Position numbers and translations under genes: made by a program
Source: Nephrocerus scutellatus
Taxonomy: Eukaryota > Arthropoda > Insecta > Diptera > Pipunculidae
DNA: 64,000 nt
Assembly (NCBI GenBank): GCA_947095585.1
Contig: OX352761.1
Span: 80,355,267-80,419,266, forward strand
Reading direction: 5' to 3'
The notes under the pieces: model-generated
Seen by the model: only the letters and a program-made list of their open reading frames with translations
Database searches by the model: none
Told to the model about the DNA's origin: nothing
Part shown: piece by piece, positions 26,601 to 41,400 of the stretch
How positions within the stretch are numbered: position 1 is the first letter of the stretch
How the letters are laid out: every line of letters starts with the position of its first letter

Positions 26601-29600
26601 GAACGGTTTTAAGGCAAATCTATGTTGATTGGACCTTAAACGAGTGTTTACGTTACTGGTAAAAGGACCTGGAACTAGAGAATGGGTTCCTAAAGAACAT
26701 CTACCGTTGTAAAATTTGTAGAAAACCGATAAAGCTCCTACATTTCGTCTGTGCTCCAAAGTATCAAGAGACGAAGTAATGCTTACATCGTTTATCAAAC
26801 GGATAACTCTATTTTGAACACCATCAATATGAACCAAATGCGATCTTGGAGCCCCCACCCCACACATATGAATTAAATTCTAAAATTGGTCTAACATAAG
26901 ATTTATATAATCTTAAACACTTCAAAGGGAGTGAAGTAGAAGTTACAACGTCTTATGAAGCCCAAACATTGGCTAGCTCTTTTTAAAATTTCATAAATAT
27001 GATCCTTCCAGGAAAGATCACTTGAAACTTTCAAACCTAACATCTTAAGTGAAACTGATCTTGCAATAGTGGCACCGTTAATTACTGGTGGAACCTAATG
27101 TTGAATTGCCTTTTGAGAAAAAAGACAAGCCTGGAATTTATTTGGGTTAAATTCCACCCTATTAGATCTGCCCCAATCAAGAATGACTTGAATGTTCGAA
27201 AGAATTGTCGAATTCATTAATTCACCCGAACCAATCAAGCGAGAATTGCATTTTTTTTGACTGACAAACTCAATGGAAGCCGATAGTGTTGTATCATCAG
27301 CAAATGAATGGATATCACAGGTTGTAGAAGACAACAGGTCGTTGATATATATCAAGAAGAGCGTGGGCGACAAGGATGGCCCTTGAGGCACGCCAGCATT
27401 GATCCCACTTGAAGCTGAAGATATACCATTTAATACAACTTTTGTTTTACGGTTCCATAAATAATTCTCAATCCATGTTGTTTGTGATTATGAAGTTTGG
27501 TTCACCTTTTGGAATTATATGAATCTACGAGTATGTTAGAATGATATTACAATACCGAGTGCTAGAAACTTTGTTTTTATTTTTGTTAGAGTAGTGAACA
27601 AACTTTGTATATACAATAATTTAATATAGATTTTAATTCAGTACTGTGCGCGTGACATTCGCGTTGATGGTTAACAGAAGAAGAGAAACTGCGCAGATTG
27701 GCAGGCTTAGTTGCACCACAGCGAACAGCGGAAAAAAGAAAAAGTCCAACGAAGTGAGATGTAAGTGACGAACATCGAACGAATGATGGTTGGGTTATGT
27801 TCAGTAACTCGACTATTACTAAACATAACGAACGAATGATGGTTGGGTTATGTTTAGTAACTCGACTATTACTAAACATAACTCCCCCCGCTGGAACGAG
27901 TTTCAGAACAATGGAAGTACGGCCAGTTTGGTAATTGGGCGCACAAAGTTTCCACGAGTCGTTCTGATGGTGGCAACTCTTGTTCTTTTGTCGGGTTCTG
28001 GATGCACCGTTTCAATTTTGCCTAACAGCCATTTTGTTGGGGGTAGATGTGGTTCCTTGACAACCACTAGGTCGCCAACCTTGTATGTCGACTTGCTTCG
28101 ATTTCCATTTTGGTCGTTCTTGAAGACTTGTGATATATTCCATCTGCCATCGCTTCCAAAAACCTTGGACCATGCTCTGAAGATGTTTCCAGTGGGCCAA
28201 ACGATTGAACGGCACCTCCAACAGATTGGGCTCTGGAACTGCCGTATGAGGTTCTCCTATCAAAAAATGAGAAGGTGTTAGAGGATTTAAATCAGTATCT
28301 GAGATGGCACAAAGAGGCCGCGAATTTAAAACTGCTTCTATTTCCGTAAACACAGTATAGAGTTCTTCAAAGGTAAGAACTGAAGTACCGACCACACGAC
28401 GTAAATGCAATTTTGCAGATTTTACCCCCGCTTCCCACAATCCACCGAAGTGTGGGGCAGATGGTGGGATGAAATGCCATGTAATTCCATCCATTGCCAG
28501 GGAGCTTTTGATGTCCTCGTTATATGTCTGCGATAATACAACCTTTTGCATGTCATTAAGGATTCGGCGTGCACCTTGGAAGTTAGTTCCATTATCCGTA
28601 TATATGTTTGAACATTTCCCACGGCGGGACACGAAGCGTCGTAGTGCGGCCAGAAATGCATCGGTTGTTAGGTCGCTTACTAGCTCCAGGTGAACTGCCT
28701 TGGTACACATGCACACGAAAAAGGCAAGATACGCCTTGGACGTCTTGGGATTCCGTCCCCGAGAAAGCCTGATAGTGAACGGGCCGGCGTAGTCACAACC
28801 TGCATTTATAAATGGTCGACTTTGTCGAACACGTTCAGGCGGCAAGTCACCCATGAGCTGATTGCGTGTGACCTTTCTTTGCAGGAAACATGCCCTGCAT
28901 CGATGCACAACCGCGCGTACCAGGTTCCGACTTCCTAAGATCCAGTACCGCTGGCGGACTATAGCGAATGTTTCGGACACTCCTGGGTGTAGGTACTTGC
29001 TGTGTATGTGTTTTACTAGAAGGGAAGAAATATAATCTTTTGGAAGTATTATTGGGTGTTTTATAGTAAATGATACGTAGGCAAGTTTGATTCTACCCCC
29101 CACTCGAAGTAAACCGTCCTTGTCAATAAATGGCGAGTATCTCAACAATTTAGATTTAGGTTTAATATCACGATTGCGGTTAAGTTGGCGAATTTCATTT
29201 TCGAACGAATGTTGTTGCACTAATTTGAGGATATGGTGTTCTGCCAGCTGAAGTTCGGAGACGGTTAACCCTCCCGTACACCTTGGATATCCTTTCGGGC
29301 GACAGTTGTTAGGAAAGCGAACACAATACGCAACGATACGCAGCAACCGAGTCCACGATGATATCTTCTCAATTAAGTGATCAAAGACATTTATCTCAGC
29401 TGACGTAAAATGGATCTGTGTCTGTGTATGTCTTTCTTCCACTGCTATTTCCGGGTTATCAAGTTGCTCTGCTGGTATCGTTGATGAAGGCCAATGATGA
29501 TGTGGTAGCGATAGCCATGCAGGTCCAGTCCACCAGAGCGAATGTTTGATTAAAGCCGATGGTAATATTCCTCGTGACGCACAATCTGCCAGGTTGAACT

Positions 29601-32600
29601 CCGAAGCAATATGCTGCCATGAATATCGTGGAATCTTTTCTAAAATCGCGGCTGTTCGATTGGCAACAAATGTACTCCAGCGACGAGGCGACGACGACAG
29701 CCAATGAAGTACTATTTGAGAGTCACACCAGGCAAACACCGGAAGGTTTCTTGACACGGACGACCTGATTAGCGTGACTAGGCGAGACAGAAGTAATGCC
29801 CCGCAAAGCTCCAACCGAGGAATCGACATAGGTTTAATTGGTGCGACCTTTGTCTTCGCAGCAACTATTACGATCTTGAATTTATTAGGACCCAGTTTAC
29901 AACGAGCATACACCACCGCTGAGTAGGCCAACAATGAAGCATCTGAGAACCCGTGTAATTCAATGTCTTCTGAAGATGAGAAAATGTTTCTTGGTACTTG
30001 TACCTTTTCAAAACAGTGCAATTCATGTTGATAGCGCGACCATTTTTTAGCTAGTTGTAACGGAAGTGGATCATCCCAACTAAGTTTAAGATCTGATGAC
30101 CACAACTCCTGAAACAACATTTTAAACAACACGACGGATGGGGCTAAAAGTCCAAAGGGATCAAATATGCGAGATATTTCCGACAGCAGCGATCGTCTTG
30201 TAGGTGTGGCGCACCCCCGAACACCGTTCATGCGAAACGAGTAATGGTCGGAAGTAGGATTCCAATGCATACCGAGGATTTTAACAATGGAGTTTGAGCC
30301 TTCCATGTCGAACCACGAAACTTCGCAGTCTTCTTTAGGCAACCGCGCGAGTAATGCCCAACAATTTGAATTCCACTTGCGCAACTCGAGTTTAGCATTT
30401 GATAATACGGAAACAAGTTCCGCCTGGAGTTTAATTAACTCTTCGGCTGATTCTGCTCCGGTCATAATATCGTCTACATACACATTTTCCAATAATACGC
30501 GTGATGCATTTGGGTATTGCGTTTGATAGTCTATCGCTAACTGCATCAATACTCGAACTGACAAAAAGGGTGCCGATGCAGTGCCATAGGTTACCGTAAA
30601 TAAGCGAAAATGATCGATTTCATCCGACGGGCTTTCACGCCAAACTATGCGCTGAAAGTCTACATGGCGATTGTCCACCCAGATTTGACGAAACATTTTA
30701 ACAACGTCGGCCGTAAACACGTATTTATGTTGCCGAAATCGTAGACAAACTCCGACCAAGTCCCGTTGAATCGGAGGACCTATCCTTAGCTGACTATTGA
30801 GCGAGTTACCTTCTGAATCACTAGCCGAACCATCAAACACTACCCGTAATTTGGTTGTCGAGCTGTCAAGTTTCAGAACTGCATGATGAGGTAAATAGAA
30901 ATGTTCACCTGTTGTTGTTGTTGTTTCTAACTCGTCCGATGGTATACGAACCATATGACCCAGATCTCGATATTCTTGCATAAATTTCACATACGTTTCA
31001 TAGAGCTTTGGATCACTTTTAAATCGACGTTCCATTGAATGCAGTCGCCTAATCGCGCCGTTGAGAGAAGGTCCGAAGACCGGTGACGGAGTTTTGAACG
31101 GTAACTGAACGACATAACGACCGTCTGACGAGCGGGAAAAGGTTTTTTGAAAGTGCTGCTCAGCTGCGTCGTCAGCAAACGAAGCCCGATTGAATGGAGT
31201 CACTTCTTCGAGCTCCCAAAACCGCTGTAGCAAAACATCTACATCTAGTACAGAATGAAATGATGACACTGTCTGATGATGCGATGGTTCAGCATCCAAC
31301 ACTTCACCTGTTACCACCCAACCAAAGGACGTATTCTGGGCGATTGGTAGCCCATCTGAACCTTGAACCTGGTTACCTCGTAAAATGCACCATAGCTTGT
31401 CCGCTCCAAGCAGCATGTCAATCGGTCCCGGTACATTAAAGTTCGGATCTGCCAATTCCAGGTTTTGTAGGTGGGACCACCCTGAGGTTTCAAACGATTG
31501 CGACGGAAGATTAGAAGTAAGCTTGGTCAATACAAATGCATTCACCATAAGATTTGTTTTGTTAAGTCGAGAGCCTAAATTAACGCAAACACGACCTCTA
31601 GTTTGGCCTGCTTTTGTGGATGAAACACCAAGAACTGAAACTCTTGCCTGCTTACGAGGAAGGCCTAGACGTTGAGCGAACGACTCAACAATAAACGAAA
31701 GTTGAGACCCCGAGTCCAACAACACGCGACAGCTTATCGAATTTCCTTGATTGTCCTGAACCTGCGCCAAAATAGTGGGTAAAATAGTGTGCCTTGGTAG
31801 GCCGACGATGAGCGATGAGTGATTGCTTACAGGCTGAGGATTAGCGGAAAGTTGTAAACAGCTGGGTGTGGGTTCAATGTGTTGAGCGGTCTCAGTATGA
31901 TGTGAAGACGACGCGTTATTTGTATCTGCGTGTACCAACGAATGGTGACGCGAGTGGCATACACGACAGCGAAATGATGAGCGACATTTCCCTGCAGGAT
32001 GACCTGGTCGAAGACAATTAAAACACAATTGTTTTGACTTTACGAACGCATGACGCATGTCCACATTAAGTAATAAAAACTGTTCGCACTGTGGTAAAAT
32101 ATGTTTGCCGTTACATTTTGGACAATGTGACTGCGTTACAGCATTCGAATGAGATTCTGCGAAATGTGAACGAAATTGGGCTTTAGGTTTATCTCGAGAA
32201 GCACCAACGCGCGCGAGTGATTGGCAACATTCTAATGCATCGCATCTTGAATGCAAAAAATTTAACAATTCTTCGAATTGTACGTTCTTCCGTGAACCGA
32301 CCGTTTCAGCCCAAGCTTGTTTTGTGTCCACATCGAGCTTATTAGCTAATAAATATATTAACCACGGATCACGCGAATTTGAACCGAGGGCGTTTAATCC
32401 ACGAATAGCTTCATCCGCACCGTCCGTGAGCTTCCGCAGCATGTGAACATTACTCATCGATGCCGATGGAAGAGACAAAAAGGTTTGTATAAATGCTTGA
32501 ACAATAAGATTGACGCGATCATATCGTTTCTCTAGGCGCTGCCACGCTTCAATATAATTACCTTCGGTGACCGATAAATGCTTTATAAGCGTTGCTGCAT

Positions 32601-35375
32601 CATCTCGAAGGTATGATGTTAAATAGTGAAACTTTTGGGTTGCGCTTAAATTTTGGTTATTACCAACCGCACCCATAAAGGTGTCCCGAAATGACGGCCA
32701 ATCGTTATAGTTTCCAGAGAAATGTGGCACTGTTAATTTTGGTAACTGAACGGGCGTTTTCTCGGAGGTTACGTCGATCTTTTCCAACAACCTCGATTGT
32801 TGCTCCCCGAGCTGGTTGCACACCGAATCATCGCGTTGCGCGGATTGCCGTTCGCGAATCGATTTCGTCAATGAGGAATGAATGAAAAAATATCGATTTT
32901 CGTACTCACCGAACTCCACTTCAAGTTCTTCCATCTCTTTTGCTTCTGTGGCTTTTAAAGTCTCATCGTGCAATGCTGTGAATTGTGCCCATGTTTCATC
33001 CAATTTGGTTAGACGAACCTCGAGCATTTCCAATGTAGTGGTGTCAACAACGTCATCTCTCATCATCTCTACAAAATTAATTGCACGAGTGAGACGACCT
33101 TTCACATTACCTAACCTTAGTTTTAGCGAATTCATCTCAAAAATTTATCCGGTTTTGAAGGACCAATTTTAATGTTTGTGATTATGAAGTTTGGTTCACC
33201 TTTTGGAATTATATGAATCTACGAGTATGTTAGAATGATATTACAATACCGAGTGCTAGAAACTTTGTTTTTATTTTTGTTAGAGTAGTGAACAAACTTT
33301 GTATATACAATAATTTAATATAGATTTTAATTCAGTACTGTGCGCGTGACATTCGCGTTGATGGTTAACAGAAGAAGAGAAACTGCGCAGATTAAGATTA
33401 GATTAAGATTAAGATATTTTTATTAAACATTAAAGTAATATACAATTTTGATTTAAAACTAAACTTATAAATAATATTAATATGTGTCGGCTCAACAAAA
33501 GGGGCCCGACGTATTTACATTGTCTTTTTTTTTGGTATTGTTTATTTTTAAACAATATTTTTTACTACTTAATCTACTACATGTTAATTTTTAATGTAAT
33601 TAAATTTTAAACTAAAATTAAATTTATATATTATAATTTTAAAATAAAATAAGAATGAAAAATATTAAGCGGCGTATAAACAGGGCGAACTTCAGCCTCT
33701 GTAATATTGGTTGCCCGCCTTCTCGTAGAAGGAGACGTCTTGATTGTTAAAGATGTCATCGAATCTAGCATCAGTGAATCCTCTTATGTGTATGTACCGG
33801 TTACTTGGCTCGATTTCCTCGATTCGCAGTCCTTGCATCTCAGGACTTGGATGTGTTTCCAATGCGTCGACGAATTTCCTCGCCATTCGGAACAAGTGGT
33901 CAGTTATTGGCAGCAGACCTGCTGCTTCGTATAGTTTTGTAGTCGACACAAACTTATAGCTGTTTATAAACTGCGCAGATTGGCAGGCTTAGTTGCACCA
34001 CAGCGAACAGCGGAAAAAAGAAAAAGTCCAACGAAGTGAGATGTAAGTGACGAACATCGAACGAATGATGGTTGGGTTATGTTCAGTAACTCGACTATTA
34101 CTAAACATAACGAACGAATGATGGTTGGGTTATGTTCAGTAACTCGACTATTACTAAACACATGTAATATGAGAGGAGTGTAAGTTTAGTGCACGAATCT
34201 TATTAATAAGACAATCATGCCACACTCTATCAAAAGCTTTAGAAATATCTAAGGAAACAACGCTTGATTCACCTAGGTTTTCAATGCTTCGCTCCAAACA
34301 ATGAGTCATGCACGTCATTAGTTCACCTGAAGAGCGATTTTTACGAAATCCATACTGAACATGGGATTAAAGAGCATTCAAATCCAGATAGTTCATTAGT
34401 CTGAAATTAACGATAGATTCCATTACCTTAGATAGAACCGACAACAAAGCAATTGGACGGTAGTTCGTAGGTGCCGATTTATCACCTTTTTTCGGAACGG
34501 GTTGAATATTTGCTATTTTCCAAATTGATGGAGAAACACTTGACTTCATTGAGTGATGAAACAATTTGCTAAGCGGTTTTGCCAAAGTATGATGACATCT
34601 TTTCAATACTAATGGCGGAATACCGTCTGGGCCGGTCGCTTTATTGGGGTCAAGTTCTTTAAGAATCTTTGAAACAATCCGTTTCCGGAAATAGATTTTA
34701 GACATACCTGGGCCTAGATTCGTGAGAATTGGAGGGGTTTGGTAAAGGAAGGGTAGACGCACCAGCGAAATGAGAAGCTAAGAGATTAGCTTTCTCAATA
34801 TCAGTTCTATAATGAATACCATTATGAAATAAAGATAGAATAGACGAAGTATTGTCTGCAAAGTTTCATTTAACCAATGCAGCAAACGACCAAAAGCTTT
34901 TCGCATGCTATCTCGAATCTTAAGGTCATATATTATTTTAGACCTTTTCAATATAGCGCATGATCTGTTTCTAGCTATTCGAAACTTTACAAGGTTTTCT
35001 TCAGAAGTGCAATTAAAGTAGTCCAAATGGGCTGCTTTTTTACACGCGACTGCTGACCAGCAATGTTAGTTAAACCATTTATTTTTATGAGTATTTTTCA
35101 TTTTAAAGAAAGAAGGAATGCAATTTTTCATTCCTAGCAAAATGGTTGACGTGATAAGTTGTGATGCTTCATCAGCATTATTGCTACTACCAAAGCATGG
35201 TCAGAAAGACCTAGTGGAGCAGATACATCAATTGAATATTTGTATGGCATAGTAGTAAAAAAAAAACAACCCATAAAAATTAAAATTTTTCTTGTAAATT
35301 CTCTAATCGGAGATACACACACACACACACACACACGCACACACAACACACGCACACACACACACGCACACACAC

Positions 35376-35430
<55 letters not shown>

Positions 35431-38400
35431 CACACACACACACACACTGCGTGCTCGCTCACAAAGCACAGAGCTCTGACTTTGCCGTGATCTGATGCGA
35501 TATAGCGATATTTAAAAATTGTATATTGGGGTCCCCAAGGGGCCGATCGCTCCAAATTTTTACAAAAAGTGTTTTCCATCGAAGACACATATGTGTACAA
35601 TTTAAAGAAAATCGGGTAAATTTTGTAAAATATTTGTATGGGAGCCCCCCGAACCCGAGGTCCGAGGGGCCGTAATAGAAAGTATTGTCACCGAAAATAT
35701 ACATGTGTGCAATATTTCAATAAAATCGGGCCATGGGATGTGGGCTAAAAATTGATCAGAAAATCTGACCAGCCAGCCAGCCAGCCAACCAACCAGCCAG
35801 CCACGTGCACGCGAAGTTAATATAGAGAATTTAATAAATCTAAAAGGTGAGGTGATTGACCAGTAGTATCGGGATACCTAGTTGGCTCATCAACGAGTTG
35901 GGTGAGAAGGTTAACATTTGAAAATAGTTCAGCTGTTTCACCAGATCGATCTCTACCATTCGAAAAGGTCAACCATGAATCATTGTGGACATTAAAATCA
36001 CCCAAGACTACCAATTCTGATGTTGGTGAGGATTGGTAAATCTTGTCTATAGTTTCAGATAAGTAATTAAACTCAATATTAGTGTCATCAGGTGACAAAT
36101 TAGGACTACGATAAAGGGAACAAATAAACAATGGTTTGAAACTACAATTTCAATCCATATCGTATTGAACATGGGATTACTGTTTGAAATATTAAATTTA
36201 GGTACACTAAAACTTATGTCTTCACGTATAAATAAAATAACCCCACAATGTGGAACCAAACAGTCGACACGATAATACACCGGACAATGAAAATTCGGGG
36301 TACCCATATAAGAGGCTTGCGTTTCACATAAACTTAGAACCGCAGGTTTATTCGCGTCAAGATGTGCCACGATCGAGTTGAAATTACTTTTAATGCCGCG
36401 AATATTTGTGAAATGAATTTCAAAATAAGAGTTCATTTTACAAAGTAAAAATACCGAACCCGTCAAGATGATGAAAATATACGTAAAATAAGATTAGAAT
36501 AAAATAAAAAAAAATAAAAATATTAAAAATAACAACAATAAAAAGAATTTCTACGAACCAACCACTCAACAGTGAAAACGTTACTGATTCGTTTGTAGTA
36601 CCAGGCCTAACAAACGAAAAAGGCACGCACAGCTACTGAGACAGAAAGTCAATAAAAATTCTGCTTCTAAAAACTACTCAAATAAAATAAATTATTTAAA
36701 AAATTGAAAAACTTGAATAAAAACACTTTATAACGTAACTGCTATTTGTGTCAGAATCTTCGGTAACTTTACGTGATGTAGACTTTGTTTCGATGGTATT
36801 TCTGCCAGTAGTATCCAAGCTTGATGGACAATATCCGTGCAGAAGAATCTGCGATGGAGAGACACCATTGGCTGCTGTGAAACAATCACCGGATAACGCC
36901 CTGTATCCGCTGTTCGAGTTCAGCAATTTTTGAATCAAGGATTTTATTTGTCTTATTTTGGTGACTCAGTGCAATGTTCTTGTCGTTTTGATTATCCAAC
37001 AGCGCCAGAAACAGCGAATTTTTTCTGTTTTTTTTTTTTTCGAAGATATCAAAAAGTATTCTTGAATATTTTCAACAGAACAATAAATAATGAATGGTAT
37101 AAAACTCAATTTGAAATCAAAGAAAAAAGTTAATTTTTAATTAGAATGAAAAAAAGAAAAATATTTCCAATTATTTTTAATAAAATTTATTATTATTTTT
37201 TGAATAAATTTTGGTTGCTTTTGACTCAAGGCAATAGTTGCAGTGGGATCTCCAATTATTTTACAACGGAATCTCGACTCGCCAAAACTTTGCAACGGCA
37301 CAAGACTGCGTAAAAAAATGCTGGGCAATATACTTAAAGTGACTATCTTGACAGAAAAGGAACAGTGTAAAACAGTTTTTATTCCACGGATAACACTCAT
37401 TTCGACGGATCTACCTTTTCAATTTAAGAGATTGCAATTTACAGCAAAACTTGCGTTTTCGATGACGATCAATAAGTCGGACATTTTATTAAGTACTTCT
37501 GAGTATAGATTTGATATCGTCATGTTTCCCCACGGACAACTTTATTTTGCTTGCTCTTGGATGGGTTCACATAAGAATTTATTTATTCTTGCTCTTGAAG
37601 GTGAAACTAAAAACATTGTAGACAACATAGTTTTGTCTTAAATTAATATGATGTATTTTTTTAATTTTATTTTATAATTTGAATACTATAGCTATAATTT
37701 AAATTACTTATTCTGTTAATAAAAACTGCAATTTTACCTAATACATAGATATTTATCATTCTTTTTTCTTCCCTTCCTAATAGAAGATTTTGATGTATAG
37801 TATAGTATGTATGTATATATAGTATATACAGGGTGTATCCGTTAAGGTGGCAAATACTTATAGGGGTGATTTGTCAAAAAAATTATCCGAGAGCATTTTT
37901 CGAAATAAAAAACAATTTTTTTTTTGAATTTGACGACGTTTATATTTATTTTTTTGACCTTAAAGATTTAATTTTCTATCAAAATACACTATTGGTCTAG
38001 TAGCTAGAAGCGTTCAAGAGTTACAGGGTGTAAAGTGATGTAAGGTCAAAAGTACGAATCGTTGCTGTAAAACTCTACGTACACCAAAGGGGGTGAAAAT
38101 GACCCCCACACTCCCATACGACTTTTTTCACGAAATTAACCAAGGAATCGCCCATTTAAATATTTTCCACCTTAACGGATACACCCGGTATATAAGTAGA
38201 GATTTTTCCAAATCTTATTCTGAAAATGAAAAAAAAACGTACTACGGTTGAATTCCAGTTTTCTTATTGCATGGTGCTCGGACCTCCTGATTTAACACGG
38301 GCCTCGGAGTTCGTCAGTAAATCTCAGAAAGTTGCTTTGGTCAGTCGTCATAACTGACTGATACAATTGCACTTGATCATCTTTTCTTCCTGTTTAACTT

Positions 38401-41400
38401 CCTCCAAGCTTTCCTCTTTATTTAATACGACGACATAATATTTTTTCATATATTAGGCTGACGTCGATGTCATCTGTGGTCTTTGGTCTCCAAATTTTTT
38501 TACATCTACCAATCCACACCCCGATAATTTTATGCGTTTCTTAAAACTTGGCTTAATTTTAAGGCCTCCGCCGAATTGCGAGCTTTTGATTACGACCCTG
38601 TCCCCACATTGTACGTTGTACCTATTTTCCTCTTTTTATCGTAAGTTAACCTATTTTCGTCTTAAACTTTTTCGATCAGCAAATATCTAATGCAGCGACA
38701 ATAGCCAACACCTCCAGTTCGTAGCTAGAATATCTATCTTCGTATGCTATAATTTTTTTGGCTATAATAAAATATAGGTTGCATAGCACCATCCTCCAAA
38801 CACTGCTGCATTACGACAGCACCTAGACTAATCTACTTACTGGCGTCCGTTTACAACTCGGTTTTTGCCTTTGGTAAGTATACAGTAAAACCTGTCAAAT
38901 TGGACCACCCTTGGGAGCCAAAGATTGTGGTCCGATTAGCAGTTGGTCCGATTATGGAGGTCCCTTTTAATTGGACCGGTCCACTTACAAAGGTTTTTTC
39001 AGCGTATACATACATTGATGCAAATTGCTATTTAATCTAAAATTTAAAAGACAAGATTCAGTTCAATAAAGTTTAGTTTTTCTGTTTGAATACATCGGTA
39101 TTTGTTATTGTAATTAATGTACTACATAATGTACATATATATGTATGTATGTACATAGGTACATATGTATGTTAATTTGTCTGCTGAGAAAAAAAATCGG
39201 TAATTTTTTTTTGAACCACAGCATTATCCTTGAACGCTGCCAACAATTTTTGAGAACAGCTATTTAAAGACGACCATACTTCATCCAATCCATTTTCACA
39301 CGAGAAGTCTTTTAACAAGTCCAAATGCAAAAATGGGAGCGATTGTGAGGGTCCAGGAATTGTCTCAATTTCTTCATCCGAAGAAGATTCTTCTACTTCA
39401 GCTTCAGAAGTTGACGTCCTCCCATGCTAGTTTGAGCCAGCCGCATGCATCCAAGACATTTATTTTACCTGACACTTCAGATATATTATTGGCTTTATCT
39501 ATGCACAAAATCAAATGCTGCATAAGATGTTTTCTATAATGGGATTTTAGGCTTTTGATGATGCCTTGATCGAGTGGCTGTAAATGCGATGTTGTGTTTG
39601 CAGGAAAGAACTTTAGATCGACGTTTTTTAATCCACTTATAACATGAGAGGAGCGTTGTCTGCAAAAACAAGAACCTTTCGGTTTTGTTTTATCATTTTT
39701 TTGTCGAAAGAGGTAAGCAGCCACTCTCGAAACAAAACAGAATTCATCCAAGCCTTTTTATTGCTTCTCCAAGTTATGCCCAATGCTTTTTCGACATTCA
39801 TCTTTTTAAAAGCTCGGGGCTTAGCGGCTCTGCCTGTTGGTAGCAAAACAAGTAAGCAAACGAAATTTTTTTTTATAAAAAAATATCTTCCGATGACCGA
39901 CCATCACTGGCTCTTTTTCTCCCACCGCACTGCAAATTAAAGCTACTATCAGTCTTTCCTTCGAAAGTTTACCCCCGCTGCATTTTTCATTTTTAAGTTG
40001 AAGAGACTTTGTAGGTGTTGCTTTAAAAAACAACGCAGTTTCATCCAAATTGAAAATGTTTTTAGGGTCATAACCATCACAGATAGCTTTTAAAATTTTC
40101 TTGAAATCCTGACATGTAGCAGTATCAACATCAGCGCCTTCCCCGCAAAGAATTTAAAAAAAAATGTTGTGTCGCACTTTGAAGGATTCGAGCCATCCAT
40201 TAGAAGCATTGAAATGGTCAATCTTAAGATTTTTTGCTATTGAAAGAGCCTTAGCTTGCAGAATCGTACTCGATATTGGCACATTCTTTTCTCTAGCTAA
40301 GCTGAACCACTTGAATGTGAAAACATCTATTTCGGCAAAAGATAAACAAGATTTATGCGTTTTCGTTTTAAAACAGCAAACTTTTCAAACGCCAATTTAA
40401 TTTCCTCTTTGGTACTTAAAATTCTTTGGATCTGACTTTTGCTACAACCAAATTTCTGTGCAAGACATCTTTGAGACAAATGTTCCTCTTCGTAACACTT
40501 TAAAACTGGAAATTTGTTTTCAATGTCAAGTTCGCGGTAATTACGCTTATTCATTTTTTCTTTTTAAAATTCTGTTCACTCAAATAATAACTGAAAATTA
40601 TACCGACGCGACGCGTTCGTCTTATGCAAATTGATTCAACTGACTCCTAAAATCCTTTGACATCAAACACCTAAAAAAAGGGGAACCACCAATTAATGAA
40701 AGCGCAAACGACGAACGAAATGCTGAGTTTGACATAACATGGGGAATCCCATGAACATTAAAGAACGGAAAAAAAATGAAATGTAGGTACATATACATAT
40801 CTCTTTCTACACATGGTCCATTTAGTCAGGTAAATACATTAAGCAACGCATTGCATACTAGTGGTCCATGGTCCGCTTAGCAGGTGTCCCGATTTTAGAG
40901 GGAAAATTGTATGAAAAATAGCAGGGAAAGCATAAGGTGTGGTCCGATACGGAGGTGGTCCGATTATAGAGTGTCCCGATTGGCAGGTTTTACTGTATTA
41001 GTAATACTGGTCTTGATGTCAACGCCCTTTTTAACTGCTCAAATGCCTTTTTTTCTCTAAACCGAACACAAAGGAAACATCCTTTAGAAGAAATTTCGTT
41101 AGTTATCTTGCAATGACAAAATATATCCCTCCACGAATTTAAGAAAATAGCCCGTGGTATCAAGAAATTGTTGAACTTGTCATCTTATTGACATCCAGAA
41201 CTTTCTTTAGATTTTCTACTGAATGTTTAAAAATGGCTGGAACACAGAAGGTGAATTGCATAATCCAAAAGATACTCGCAAAAGCTCGTATTTCCCCAAA
41301 AGTGTGACAAACGATGTATATTTTTTTCAAATCTTCTTCCATGCATTTTTTCTCGTCTTTTTAAATTCTCTATATTATTTTCACTTGCCCGTGGCACGGA

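Larger units (their letters stand above)
27479..34160 (-). mobile_element. BEL-1: nearly intact BEL/Pao LTR retrotransposon
   Basis: Two 400-bp LTRs (TGT...ACA) flank one long gag-pol frame on the minus strand, and the target duplication CATGT (27474-27478 and 34161-34165) has the 5-bp length typical of BEL/Pao. Next to the 5' LTR is TGGTCCTTCAAAACC, a tRNA-primer-type site (33148-33165). Next to the 3' LTR is a purine tract CGGGGGGAG (27882-27890). The LTRs differ at one position (27854, t versus c) apart from a 574-bp LINE insertion in the 5' LTR. It is a young insertion in LINE-A and antisense to calreticulin. Confidence 0.93.
25290..37050 (-). mobile_element. LINE-A: Jockey/CR1-type non-LTR retrotransposon, interrupted
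   Basis: Read on the minus strand the pieces are in order: a coiled-coil-like ORF1 remnant (about 37050-36700), APE endonuclease (36466-35835 and 35269-35150), linker, reverse transcriptase N-part (34762-34166), then the catalytic RT part with FADD and the C-terminal region (27473-25301). It is broken by a DINE-like insertion (35270-35834), by BEL-1 (27479-34160, target duplication CATGT), by a 1.15-kb internal duplication, and by frameshifts. It lies between the two halves of a Helitron helicase and is antisense to calreticulin. Confidence 0.75.

Noticed and set aside
28012..33135. 1707-codon frame as a host gene
   Set aside because: It has Gag, protease, RT, RNase H and integrase motifs and is bounded by LTRs with a target duplication.
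35134..35600. Long Val-Cys and Thr-His frames
   Set aside because: Translations of the (CA)n microsatellite.
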